Source: Onchocerca volvulus
Taxonomy: Eukaryota; Nematoda; Chromadorea; Rhabditida; Onchocercidae
Direction: 5' to 3'
Assembly (NCBI GenBank): GCA_000499405.2
Contig: HG738137.1
Coordinates: 8,025,562-8,089,561 of the forward strand
DNA length: 64,000 nt
Part shown: piece by piece, positions 13,601 to 27,900 of the stretch
How the letters are laid out: every line of letters starts with the position of its first letter
Position numbering within the stretch: the stretch's first letter is position 1
Notes under the pieces: generated by a model
Seen by the model: only the letters and a program-made list of their open reading frames with translations
The model's database searches: none
Told to the model about the DNA's origin: nothing
Program-made: the position numbers and the translations under genes

Positions 13601-16600
13601 AGAAAGTGAAATGAGACTTCCTTCATCCATTATTAACAATCCTACAAAGAACGAACACTACAAGCATTAGCGGTGACTGTCGCGTGAACAATTTACGGGC
13701 AACCGATGGCCTGTGAAACTAACGATCCGCCCAGTCCTCCAAACTGGTATACATATGCGCATATATACACCACCCATTCATCCAAATGCACACATATATG
13801 TTCATAAACACACACACACTCACATACATATATGCACATCCACATCCACTAACATACATATTTCCACATACACAAATTTGCACGTATACTCACGTAAATG
13901 TACGCATATTCATATATAGCATGTACATCTTACTCGCACATACGCACATAATATTCATATATGCATGTGCACCCGTGCACATATATGCTCATGCACACCC
14001 ACTCATATACATTGCACGTATACCACACACTCACATGCACGCACATATTCACTTACATATATGCATGTACACACTCATTCACATATCTGCACATTCAAAC
14101 CACTTACATAAATGCGCATATAATGCACATGCACGTATATGCGTGTACAACTCATTCATGTCTCTGCACATCCACACCCACTCACATACATATATGCACA
14201 TACACTCAAATATATATACGCACGTAAACCCACTTCATATATGCACTCACGCCCGCTCAATCACGTGCACATATATGCACGTACATTAGCTCACGTATGT
14301 GCACGTGCACACCAACTCGCACCTGCTTCGCCCACGCAGAGAGAACACCCACAAAAGCATACACATTTATATGGAGAATGACAGTGATGATGAAAATGAT
14401 ATCCTTCCCAGTTCCCTGGAGAAGGATTGATCGAAAAAAAAAAAGATAATTGAGAAGGAGGTGGGAGATATAAAAGCTTGAAAAGACATTTTCTGATTTG
14501 TCAAATTGATCTTTAATCTCACTCTCGTCGCCCTATTTGGCCCCCTTTCTATTTGGCTTCTCATTTGGATCCGTTTCATCCAATTAGAATATTCTTTGAT
14601 CAATTTCAAGCAAAACTTTGCAAGTTTAATAGAATGATTTCGAAATAAGAGCAACGGGATAATTTCGAAATAAATGGATAGTTTAATTTAGCATCCAATT
14701 TTACTTTTTGATTGATTTCCGTCTACTATCACTACTACTGAATTTCATTTTTAACATTTCATACCGGATAAGCAAATTTCAATGTGAAAAAGCCAGAATA
14801 AGAGGATAGAAATGGAAATGATAGCTCATTTTGATTATCGAAATAGAGAATTAAGTCCTTTAGTAGTTGTCAGTCCATTTTCGATCAATTTCAAAATGAC
14901 AGAATGGACATTTCTTGTCTAAAATTAATATGCAAGTAATTTTTTTTCATAAAAGATTCATACGTGATCATAATTCGATTTAAATTATTGAATACAAATA
15001 TTATTTGATTTAATAAAATGACTCAAATGAGACGTCAACGAAAATATTTGTTTTGTCACAAATTAACGTGTACTTATCTTTTGTTAGCTTACTAATTAAT
15101 GTGACAGAGGAAGACAATGATGAAAAGAAAATAAATTATAAAGTCAAATAGAAAGAATTATTATTTTAAGTTCATTGATATATTATTTATTTTCATGTTT
15201 AAACATAACTTTAAATCTTTACAATTTTCATGTAACAAATAACATTTTTTAAAATAATTATTGCATTAAATACGCATTATTTGACCCATGTTAATAATTC
15301 ATAATTATGTTATAATAGTTACGTGATAATTTATAGAATCATTCAAGTTTTTCGTTTTTCTTCAAAAATAAATTTGTAAAATCAGCAATGATTAAAAAGA
15401 AAAAACTTTTTTTTTCGATGATTCATGCATATTTGTCATTCTTTAATGACAAAAATTGGATCAAATTAATTAAACTATTTTATTTGTTGTTGCTTTCTCT
15501 CTCTCTCTCTTTTTCTTTTTTATACGATTGACATTGAATAGCATAACGGATAGAACTGAAATTTCGTTTTAAAAAAACGAATCAAAAATTAATTTTTTCA
15601 TTGAAATCTATTTCGTCAGTACTTATTTGTCAAAACGAGATAATTAATAATCAATAATAAAAATTTTGTTTATTTGATTGATAAAAAATTGTCATCATTT
15701 ATTGAATTCCTGATCTGTAATTATTATAAATTTTACCAATATTTATTTATTATGATAAGAACTAATAGTGGCATTTTAACCTATCCTAATTTATTCAGAT
15801 AAAATTATCATCACTGATTCAAATTATCTCTAATCTAATGATTAATTAATAAAAACTAGAAGTGACTAATAATTTTCGATTTATAACTTATTATAAAAAG
15901 TCACAACAATGAAAATTTTGCAATGTTTCCAAAATAAAAAGTAACAATCTCTAATAACTGATGAATTATTTAAGCAAATGATATGGGATAAAAATAATTA
16001 TAAATTGATTAGCAATATTATTACAATTTAATATAAATTCAAATAATCATATCAGTTATGGATATGAAAGAAAAAAATTGTTTTTGATGATGTTGTATTT
16101 ATTATAAAACAAATCATACTATCTAACAAAAATATTTCAAGCAAAAATTTTTAAATTATATATTTTCAAGTTTTAAATATAAATGATCTTTTATTGATCG
16201 ATAAAAATGAAAAATTGACAAGAAAGAATTAGCCAAAGAGAAAAAAAGCAAAATAATTAATAAATTAGCGAAAAAAAAATCGAAATAATTAATAAACAAT
16301 AATTTTTCAATTATTCTTTCCTCATCTCTCTCTCCCTCTCTCCTATTTTAATTTAAATATTTGAATAAAATTATCATATTTTTGTTGCTTTTATTTATTA
16401 TTGATTTACCTCTTTTCTCGCCTATTTCATTTTCCTTTATTTAATTTAGGTTCGAAATGATTACTGAATTGTTGCTGTTGCTATTATTTTTATTTTTGTT
16501 TATGATTAATGTGATTTCCTTATCTAACTCTTATCATTTTAGTAGAAGAGATAAAATGCATATATTTTTATATATTTTATCACTTCTAAAATAATCAATA

Positions 16601-19600
16601 AAATATTTTTTTAACCATTCATTTTATAATTTTCTCGTGTCGCAGTTATTCTTAAATTTGAAAATTTTTAAGTGCTAAATGTAATGATAAAATTATGAAT
16701 TAATTCGACAATAAAATATATGAAGATAGAAGTAAATATACGAATTTTTGAATTATTTTTCATTCTTTATTTTTTATATTAGTTCCATATCAAATGTTAA
16801 TTATAAATTTGGCACTCATAAAATAGCTTATTAGCCTAATTAGTGATGAAATTTTCCTTAATTAGTAATAATCATTAATCAAAGCACAATAAATAGTATT
16901 GTGTAATTTCAGAGCTTAAAAAAGATAATTATTTTCGTTATTTTCGTATTATTATCATTTATTATCAATTTTCAGGCAAAATATATTTCATTTCAGTTGG
17001 TTCATTGGCTTCAAAATTACAATCTGTACCATTTCCACATCAATTTTGATAACAATCTCCGAAATTTTCGATTGAAACTTTCCATAAATGTATTAAACTG
17101 TAAACAAAAACTTTTCTTCATTCTGTACAAATATATATTAAATAATAAATTTCTACCAATGGGATAAGATGAAATATGATTTTAAAATTGGACAATTTCA
17201 TATCGAAAATGAAATTCTGTAAATATGACTGAATCGAAATAAATTGATTGAACAGATTACTGTCATGAAGTATATTTTTAGATTATAATAATTTTCCTCG
17301 TAAATATGGTAGATAAATTATAGCTACTGGAAGAATAATTTTCGGTACTTTAGTTGCATGCAAATTTTTGATTTATTTATTTAGAAATAAAAATAAATTC
17401 TATCAATTAAATACAAATAATTAAAAATCTAAATTATTACTGATATAATCAAAATTAGAAGGAATAATTTAAGAATTTTTCACTTCTTACATGAATAATT
17501 AAAAATTTCATGGTTTATAAATGCGATGGTAAATGCTGTATTCAATTTAAATATGAAATAAGTGATTAAGTTAAGGATTTAAGTTTAAATTATTTAAATT
17601 GGATAGTACTAAACAATTTAAACAATTTATAAGATACAATTTAATCTGAAATAATCTAAACTTAAATTGTTTACTTACATTAATTACTTAATTTAACTGT
17701 TTCTCAATTATCTAATTACCGCCATTTATTAATTTTTTTTAACTTAACTTTTTACATCATTACTTGCAATTTTTATTTCTGTTCAAATAACGATCAAATA
17801 TTGCTGGAACAATTAGAAATGTATATTGTGTTTGTTCCGTTTTATTGTGGTAATTAAATCGAGAAAATTGGTTAATACCCGACGGGTAAAAAAAAATGTG
17901 CAATGAAGTTGAAATCAAATTCAATAATACATCTCTATTTCGATTGATCATTAACTAAAAACAGGATTTTTAATTATGTCTCAAACAATTTATAGAAAAT
18001 AACTAAAGTATTTTTTCTCATTTAAATTTTTAAATTTATATCAGTAATAAATTTTTTGAAAAACGGAATCCAATTTCAGCAACATTTTCTAAATTTTATT
18101 AAAAAAAGAATTGATTGATTTATGAAATGAAATTTCGAACTAAAATTTAAAAGAAATTTTCCTCGAAATTTTTACAAAATTTAAAAGTTTGAATTAAAAT
18201 TTATATTTAATTTTGTGTTATTGCGAAATTAATGGAATTTTTTTCTACTGCCATTATTCAATAATGAGTAATATATCATAAGCTATTGGAGAAAAGAATG
18301 AAAAAGACAAAAGTAAATGATGAAGCAAAAGATTTTTAAATGCTACGGTAATAGATGATCAGATCAGGCTTCTGAGAATAAAAAAAAAAATTAATATTAT
18401 TATGAAAAAGTAAAATGAAATGATGAAAATTTTTGGAAATTTAGATAAAAGTTTCTAAATAAAATTCGCAAATATTCTTTGCACATTATAATATAATGGA
18501 AAAAAATAAATAAGTTAGAAACAAAACTTATATTCATCATTTGATCAATTTATTCAGACATGAAAGATTTGAACAAACAAACACTGACCGATAATGCATG
18601 CAAATACTGATAGCATATCAAATGAATGTGATATGATTAAATTTCATTCCTAATCTTTTCCCCCTTTCTTTCTTTCTTCCTTTCTCTCTCTCTCTCTCTC
18701 TTGGAAAGAGAAATTTTGAAAAATGAACCAGTCAAATTTAAATCCTTAATTTTTTCTCGCGACAATCTATTATTTTATCACTTTTTCTAAATGAGTAAAT
18801 AAATAAATATTTTTTCATAGTTTTGCATAATTATTGCTCATTATTTTTAAATACTAACTGTATCCGGCCATATTTTGCATGGCCGGTCCAGCTAGTCTAT
18901 ATAAATAAAAATATCCGCTCACTCACTTTAACCTGTCACAGGTGTAACCGGTTCAAAAAAAAAGTAGATATATCTATATAATAACATGCATTTATTCGAA
19001 TGTAATGTTATTTCAAAATTTCAAATCAGTCGGTGAAGAACTTGCAGCTTTGTGTCAAAAGCCATAACGAACATTTACATTTTTACTTGCATAAATAGAT
19101 TACTGTCAACTATTACCTAGCAGTGAATCAATGATTGGTTGATCTCACTTTGTTTATTTGTTAATCGGAGCGTTTTGGCGGGAAACATGTTTATCCTTAC
19201 TTAAGGTAAAAAAAAAGAAAAGTAATTATATCCATACAGAAGCACGCGCCTGTTCGAATGCAACGTTATGGCAAAATTTCAAAGCGATCGATAAGAACTT
19301 AAACATTTTGTCAAGAGTCTCAATGAAATTTACATTTTTATTTTTATAGATTCTTCTTTTCTTTTTTTTATATTCTATACTATTTTGTTCCAATCTCTTC
19401 ACTTTTCTCTCGTCTTATAATAGAATTTTACCCTATTCTGTTCCCATTCCATCTTTTTCTATTCTATTCTTATTCATATTCTTTTTTCACATATATATCA
19501 CTTAACAATAATCTCGACTATTCATTAAAGATGATAATAATTCTGATATATTGTTTTCCTTTTTCGACATATAATGATATATTCTGGTATCTTATGATAT

Positions 19601-19647
19601 TCAACGGCTAGAATAATTAATAGAGAAAAACGATAATTGAAGAGAAA

Positions 19648-19687
<40 letters not shown>

Positions 19688-21896
19688 AAAACAAAACAAA
19701 AACATAATGGAACTCAATTCTGCGCTGCTTGAATATAATCGCAATTTTTTTCATTCGAATTTTTCCAGTTTTGATTTAAGTTTTAAATATTCTTCATCTT
19801 CGTTTTGTTTATTGCTATTTAAATGCTATTTTTGCCTTCATTCCTTTCTATTTTTGATTCTCAATTTCAATTTTGATTTTCCCTTTTTCCATTTTATTCA
19901 TTATTATTCGAATACTATCATGCCCTTACCGTTCTTTTTTACAATTTTCTACTTTAATTCAAAATTCTCTCTCCTATTTTATCTTGTTATTATTCCAATG
20001 CTCTCTGCTTTCATCACTTTCTAATTTCGGGCTTTAAATTCAAATTTCTCTTTTCGAACTATGTGTTATCATATATATGGTGATAAAGTAAAATATAACA
20101 AAAAATATTAAATGTGATATAAAGCAATAAAAAAAGGAAAAAAGCAAATATTTGCTGATTGATTCATCAAATATGAAAATGAAGCAAAAATGATAAGAGA
20201 AATAATCCAACCAAAAATTGCCAGTATGAGTAATAATATTGAAAGATGGGAATTATTGTCAATCATCTCCCACAAATTTTTATGATTTTACTGATAATAA
20301 TCAGTCGAAAATTCTCTGCTTCACTTTTCGCATTATTCCCTTGATAATATGCTAATCGTAAGAGTAATAATAATAATAATATTGATTCACTTTTCACATC
20401 ATTTTCTTGATAATATGTTAATGGTGAGAGTAATAATAATAATGATAAAAAGCATAATATTGATAATAAATGTAATAATAATAATAGTACTAATAATATT
20501 AATGATAAGATAATTAACAAATGATCAACGAGTATAAGATGATTATTGATGTGAAAAGAACTATTTGTATCAGAAATTTTCGCAATAAAATAGAAAATTA
20601 ATTTTAATTAATAGCATAAGAAATAATAACTAATTCAAATTCTATTAGACAGAAAAAAAAGAAAGGGAAAGATGACGAGTCTAAGCAACTAAAAATCAAA
20701 ATTAAATGAAATAAATAAATATTACTAAATAATATGCGAAAATTTGTGAAAGATATAAGAAAAAGAAGTTCAGCACAAAAATAAAATATTTTAGCACAAT
20801 GTTAATAAACAAATAAATATACATATTTCAAATATATATTCATCTAGTTATTGAATTATGTATTCATTTAATATTTAAATCACAAATTTTCAAAAAAAAA
20901 TTTTCGCCATTTTTTTACTTTTATTGGAATATTTATTTATATAGTAGATAAATAAATTAGATGTAAACTTGAAATTATGAATGGAAAAAGTCGGTAGTAA
21001 TTTAATGAGTATTTAAATAATTGTTAAATTCTCTCAGTACATAGAGTATCATATATTAAATCAGAGTAGCAAATCCGACTAATAAATTATGGCATAATTT
21101 TGACATAATAACAACACACAATAAAAAAAATTTTTCATGCAGTATCTTTTGCACCGTATACTACCGTACATAATAAATTACAATAAGTTGATAATCATTT
21201 TACAATCAATGCATGATATCAATAATGTTAGTCGTTTTTTATGCTACAACTTAAATTTATTTCTACCGTTGGTATATTTTATTCATTTTAATTGTTTTCT
21301 GATTGTTCATTCAATTCCATTTGTATATTTAAAAAATAATCGATTGTTAGAATGGTTTTGAAAGAGAGAGAAATAACCAATTTTAAAAATTCATCGTTTT
21401 AGAAAAAAAATTTTTTTTGGTTAACAGGTATAATTATCAAATGTTGATATATGAATGAAATTTTGAAATGATTATTCCCTCATAAAATTATACTAATTTT
21501 AACGATTTTTACAACTGAGCTTTTTAGGTATTTTTTTATTCAATAGAAAAAAAAATGACAGATAGAAATTTCCTTTTGAAATTTAAATTCTTTGCATTTA
21601 TTTTAAAGATTCAAATTATTTGATTTCTTTTTCTCTTCCTTCGTTAATACTTGAGTATAATGAATGTAATGATAAGGATAATGATAGTAATGATGCTGAT
21701 AATAATGATAGTGATAACTGGTGATCACGGTGATACTGATGATCCCAAGTAAATACATTTGATTATCTTACTAACCTTCAGAATTTCCGCAATTGTTGTA
21801 AAATAAAACTTCATACTACCAACACATACACACATACACCACATACATACACAAACAAAGAGACACAAACAAAGACATACATACATACATACATAC

Positions 21897-21938
<42 letters not shown>

Positions 21939-24900
21939 ACACACACACACACACACATCACATTACATCACATCACAAATGTATAATATATCGTGCGTTA
22001 TTCATTTATGCATTTGAAAATATGTCTGTCACAACGGGCAATGCGGTGTGATGTTGTGTGGTGCGATGTGTCGTAGTGTGGTACGGTGAAATACAATGCT
22101 TGTGGTGTAGTGCGGCGTTAGTGTGGTGGTATCACAATATTGCGTGATGTAATGTATCGGTGCAGTGTAGTATAATGTGGTGAAGTGTGTGGTATAGGTG
22201 TCATATAGTGCAGTGTGGTGTAATGTAGTATCTGATATCTACCATAATGGGTGTTGAATGGTGTAGCTTGGTGTATTGTGGTGTGATATAATGTAGTAAG
22301 GTATGTGGTATACTACATAGTGCAGTGTGGCAAAGTGTAGTGTGTCGTGTTGTGTGGGGAGAGGTAGTGTAGCATGGTGTAATATGTAATGCGCCGTATT
22401 GTGGTTTGGTGAGGTGTGGCATACTGTATGTATTGCATGGTATGATATATTGTAATATGATATGATATGATATCATATGATATTTAGTATGTAATGATAA
22501 ATTAGTAGAGTAAAGCATATGATGTCGCTTTGGTGAAGCGTAGTGTGGTATGCTGTAGTGCAAAATAATAAAGTGTGTGATATAGCATTAATGAATGTGG
22601 TGTGGTGTAGTGCATGATGCTAGGTTGTATGGTATAATGTGCTGCGATGTAGTGTAATATCTTGCAGTGTAGCATTTGGTGTGGTGTAGCGTAACATGTA
22701 ATTTAGTGTAGCGTATGTAATATTAGTCGGTATTTGGCATGATGTATTGTGTGTGGTGCAGTGTAGCATATGCGTGTAATTTAGTGTGGTTGGTGTAGCG
22801 TGGTATTCAAATATGATTTAGCCGATGCTGCAGTTTTAACTTTGAAGCAGAAAAATGAATCAAATTCATAAATTTTGAATGCTGAAAGAGAGCTTTAGAA
22901 GATCGAGAAATGAGGAGGAGGAGGAAGAGGAAAAAGTATTTTCAATGGAATTTTCGAAGAATTTTTTTTTTTTTTTGAAAACAGAAAGAAAAAAAAAGTA
23001 AAAATTGGAATGTTTGAAAAAAAGATCCAAATTTGCTTGGTTTATTTTCATTATTACACCAATTTATGTCCTTGATAACAATAAATATATGGCATTTTTT
23101 AATTGATTACTTTATCGATAAATGTTAACAATTGTTGAATTAAAATTCTGGATTTATGATATACAGATTGGCAATATTTTGATAAATTTATGATACAAAC
23201 AGGACAATAATTTCGTCCATATTAAAAAAAAAAAAAAAAAAAGGAAATGTATGATACATTTATGTAAAAAATGAAAAATCAATACCATGGATATTTGGCA
23301 TGGAAAAATGTTATTCCGCGGATGTATGATGATTTGGAAAAATGTAGGCGATCTTGGATGAAATAGAAGAGCAGGTTAACCCCGGCATATGTAAAAATAA
23401 AAAATTTTTGATTCATGATTTATGATATGGAGGAATATTGATCTAGCAACATGTATAATTTGCAAAATATTGACCCTGGTTATGTGACATGAAAGAATGT
23501 CAACTCGGGATTCACGGTATGGAAAAGTGTTGACTTTTTGCTCGTTCTATTTGTAAAAATTTTCCTAGTTTTTTTTTTTTTTTATTTTGATAATTTTATC
23601 AATATTTATCCTTAATTAATTTTTCAATTATTTTTTTTTAGGGGATTGTTCGTTTGTTGGTGTTTTGATGATTTTTTTTTATTTGAAGAATAATGACCCG
23701 GGATGTATAGTATGGAAGGAAAATATTGACCCTGGTTTTGTGGCATGAAAGAATGTCAACTCGAGATATACGGTATGGAAGAGCTGTTGACATGAGACAT
23801 ACGGTATGGAAGAGTGTTGACACGAGAAATATGGTATGGAAAACAAATGACCCTCGGATATATGGTATGGAAGAATATTGACCCCGGATATATGGCATGG
23901 AAAATTGTCAATTCAGGATATATGATACAGGGGAATTTTTTTTCACCCTGGATATGTAATATGTAAGAATGCTAACCCGAAGAATATATATGAAAAAGTG
24001 TTGACCCGAGATATGTAATATGGGAAAATGTTGATCCTGAACTTGTTGATCTTTGATCCTGGTTGATTTTGTCAATCCGATATATATATGAAAAAAAAAA
24101 AAAAAATGCTTGCTTAGTATATCCCCCAATATTATGAGTAATATTGAAAGGTAATGAATCAATGGAGGAATATGATAGAATTTTGAAAAATCAAAGATTT
24201 GTGAGTAATTATTCAAGTATTTCTTATTAATTTTCGTTGAAAAGAAATTTGGTCATTATTGATATGTTAACCGGATTAACTAAAATAGTTCTATTTTAAG
24301 ATTGATAAAACCGGATTGATCAAAATAACTGAATAATTGATGATGTGAAATCGGATAGATTATAATATTTTAATTTGATGTTTTCGATGATAAAATCATC
24401 TTGATGACAAGTTGAATAAGTAAAATGAAATGGGAATGAATTAAGAAATGAAGTAGAAATAATGGAAGTAAATACTTTTATTAATATTGGATAATATAAT
24501 CCTGGCAATTAATTAATTTATTAATTAACAATTAATTAATTTGTTAAACTGCCAAAAATGCGCTGTACATTTGCAGAAGTAATTCCGGAAATGAAAACAA
24601 GCAAAACTAATAAAATCACACATTAATGAAGCAAACCAAATGGAAAATTTGTAGTTTAAATTAAAATTCCTTTTTCATCTTTTGCAATTTCAACTTCAAA
24701 TTTACAATAATTAAATTAAATTAAGTCAATGAAAAGTGCAAAGAAAAATTTCAACACATTATTTAAAAGAAACATTCGACATTTTTCGATTAATTTTAAT
24801 TAATGATGTCCTAAAAAAAAAAAGAAAAAAAATATAAACAGCTAGGCAATCAATTAGTTACGAGAAAATTTTTGCAATTTTAGAAAAAAAAAAGGAAAAA

Positions 24901-27900
24901 AAACGAACGAAAAATTTGGTTCAAAGAGGAAGGAAGATTGAATTTTTCGCTATTATAAATTTCTCTTTAAAAAAAATGTTCAAACATAATTTGAAATTTA
25001 TGACAATTCAATGTTGAAATTAATCATTCTGAGAATGGGAACAAATTTTATTTTTCATTTCTCCATCAAATTTTATTTTTTACTTTAAAGGAAAGGATTT
25101 CTTAAAAAATGTCATGTCTGATATAATTTAAATAGAATTTCTTTTGGATATTTAAAATTGGAAGAGACGAAAAAAATTGTGTTATATTATTAATACAATA
25201 AAAGTTTGGTCAATTTTTTTTTATTCCAATTTTTTTCAATGAATTTCTCTTTTTTTTCTTTTTTTTTTTGATAATTTCAATTAATGTGATATATAAAAAA
25301 AATTTTCAATTAAAAATTGTCATTGAAAATTTAATTAAAAATTATCACTTCAAATTGTGAATTTGTCATAAATTTTCAGGAAATTTCAGTTTTTTTTCTT
25401 GCCAAAATATTTTTTCGTTATTTTCGAATAATAAAAAGAACTATAACTTATTGAAAAAAAGACAGCGATAAGTAAAAACAGATAATTAATTTATTATTTT
25501 ACTTATCAGTATTTCTTAAATGCAATTTTAAAGATTTTTAATAAGACAAAATTACATTTGACAATAATATAATTTGAATTTTGTTTCATTTTTATCATCA
25601 TATCATCATTGTTGATAAGCTAATTTAATTTTAGATTTGATAACATAAATTAATCTTATAAAGAGATTCATAACTTGAAGCAAAAAATAGAATTAATGCT
25701 TAATTAATTACTTGTTAACTTGACTAATTGCTGATTTCCTATTTATATTTAATGAAGAGTGAAGAATAAATATCAAAAATTCTATTTTAAATTGTTGAAA
25801 AAAACATTTAATCACTTTCAATTTGAGAAAAATTGTTCGTCGCTTATAAATGATAATAAATTGTCAAACAATTTTTTTTTTCCTTTAACAATGCTTCAGT
25901 TCATATTGTTGACTGATTTTGTAAAATTTCAGGATAAATTTCAAATTTTCTTAAAGTCATGTAAAATTTTTGTTTTTACAAAGAGATTTCATAGTATTAT
26001 TCATGAAAATTTAGCATCTTATCTTGATGCTAAAAATTAGATTTCACATAATTCATTATAAAATTTAAAAAAAAAGTAAAAATAAATAAGATTGTTGGAA
26101 ATTTAAAAAAAAAAATAAAATTTGTAAAATGCATAAAAATAAACGGATTAAAAGTGAAATATATATATATATCGGTGACAAATGAACGATAAATATTTCA
26201 TTTCATTTTATTCAAAAAAAAAAAAAAAAAAGTTGACAAACCTTTTTTTTTTTCATTGAAGAATTGAATTTGTCGCTATTTGTTGTTTTTTGTTTATTTG
26301 ATTGCTTTGGTTGACAAGATTGTGCTCGTGTGAGGAGGATTTAGAATTTACATCAAATGACAATTAATGGAAAGAATTTTTTTTTCGAAAAAAAACTGAA
26401 AAAAATAGCTTTCATATTTTATATTTTTATAAATAATTCAGCAAATTCTTTAAAATTCAAAACTAAAAATTAAGAAAAAATGAAAAAATCACATATTAAT
26501 TGTTGAGTTTTTATTGTGTTGCATATGCACTGATTAATTTATAAATTATCGATAAATGAAATAAAAATGTTGATTTATTCGAAAAAAAAAAGAAATATTT
26601 TACCATAGAAAAAATATTTCCAAAATTTCTTGCGAAATTTCGATTATAAAATTTAATTTTTTTTTTGTCAAAAATGCATCAGTATTGAATTATATTTTGA
26701 AAAATTATTTTGCATCATTTCAAACTAAAAACTAATTAAAATTGATCAAAGTTTTCAATCTTACATATTGATTTATTCTATCAAATTCAATATTTTTAAA
26801 ATTTTTTGTAAAATTTAAACGCTTTAATTAATTTAATTCTATAGTTAATAATTAAAAATATTATGCATCATTTTAAAGTAAAAATTACACTTAAATTAAT
26901 GAAAATTTTTAAATTTACTTCTTAGTCTGTGCAATCAAAATTAACATTTAAAAAATGTATTGCATATTTAAATATCTTAATCAACCTAATCTTATAAATA
27001 ATAAGTAAAAAATTTTACTGATCAATTTAGAGTAAAATTTAAACTTAAATTACTGAAAATCATAAATTTTTCTATTAATCAATGTCTATGAAATTCAACA
27101 TTTCATAAATTATTTTGCAAAATTTAAATGTCTAAATTAATCTAATCTTAATAATTAATAACTAATTAAGAAAAAATAGGGAACTTACCTCTTGAACTTT
27201 CTTTTCCTTATCTTCCAAGTTGGTATTTGCAACAGATAAATCTTCCTGTGCTTTATCTAAATCATTTTCAGTTTGCATCATCTTTTTCTGGGTATCACGT
27301 AGTTCTTCCTCGATTCGTTCCAACTTTTCCGTCATTTGACGTACTTTTTCTTCCGCGGCATCGGCTCGATCGAGAGCGTTATCCTTGAAAATTTATCACT
27401 GATAAAAATTTGATTATCATATCGCAATTTTATCAATGAAGGATGGCCATAATTCTTCAATAGTTTGGACAGAAAAATTTGAAAATGCTAATGAAACTAT
27501 TTCCTTTTCAATTCTTAATATTTTAATAACAGTAGTAATAATTCTCTGATAAACATTATGATTTATAACGAATAAATGATAAGTAACAACTTTTTTTTTT
27601 CGGAATTTAATTACAATCAATTCGATATTTAAAATTTGCATGATATGATAAATTCTGGTGAAAAAAATTTTGAAAATTGCAAAAATCGAAGATTTTTCAA
27701 AATAAATTCTTTGTTTTATTTGTTTTTTTCCTATTTTTCCAAATGATATTATATTCGAAGAAATGAATTTTTAATTTCCAAAACGATAAACGAAAGATGT
27801 GAATAATCATAATTTACTTAGAAATGTTACTTACTTCAATCAGTTTATGCGATTTGAAAAATTATAATTCATAATTTATATTTCTCTATTTAATTACTAA

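Larger units (their letters stand above)
8596..27188. other. 18.6 kb tropomyosin intron / internal promoter region
   Basis: Separates long-isoform exon 2 from the internal first exon. No conserved coding segment was found on either strand. It holds several repeat blocks listed separately (9613-10065, 12541-12900, 13745-14330, 18864-19350, 20320-20451, 21821-21978, 22027-22812, 23285-24050) and a 36-bp A run at 19651-19686 followed by CAAAA units. The promoter for short isoforms should lie near its left end, but I cannot place it precisely. Confidence 0.6.

Noticed and set aside
13713..14381. Several overlapping plus-strand open frames rich in His, Thr, Tyr
   Set aside because: They follow the CACATACATATATGCA minisatellite in more than one frame; composition explains the lack of stops.
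19158..19349. 63-codon plus-strand frame near the Helitron-like relic
   Set aside because: It overlaps a non-coding direct repeat and shows no Rep or helicase motif.
21725..21961. Cys/Val repeat protein on the minus strand
   Set aside because: Direct translation of a (CA)n/(CATA)n microsatellite.
22201..22563. His/Tyr/Thr-rich 120-codon frame on the minus strand
   Set aside because: Produced by the degenerate GTGTGGTGTAGTG array; no domain, no start context.
23638..24216. Minus-strand frames with PYIRG-like repeats
   Set aside because: Translation of the 30-bp minisatellite; the frame is broken at about 23900 and no homology is apparent.
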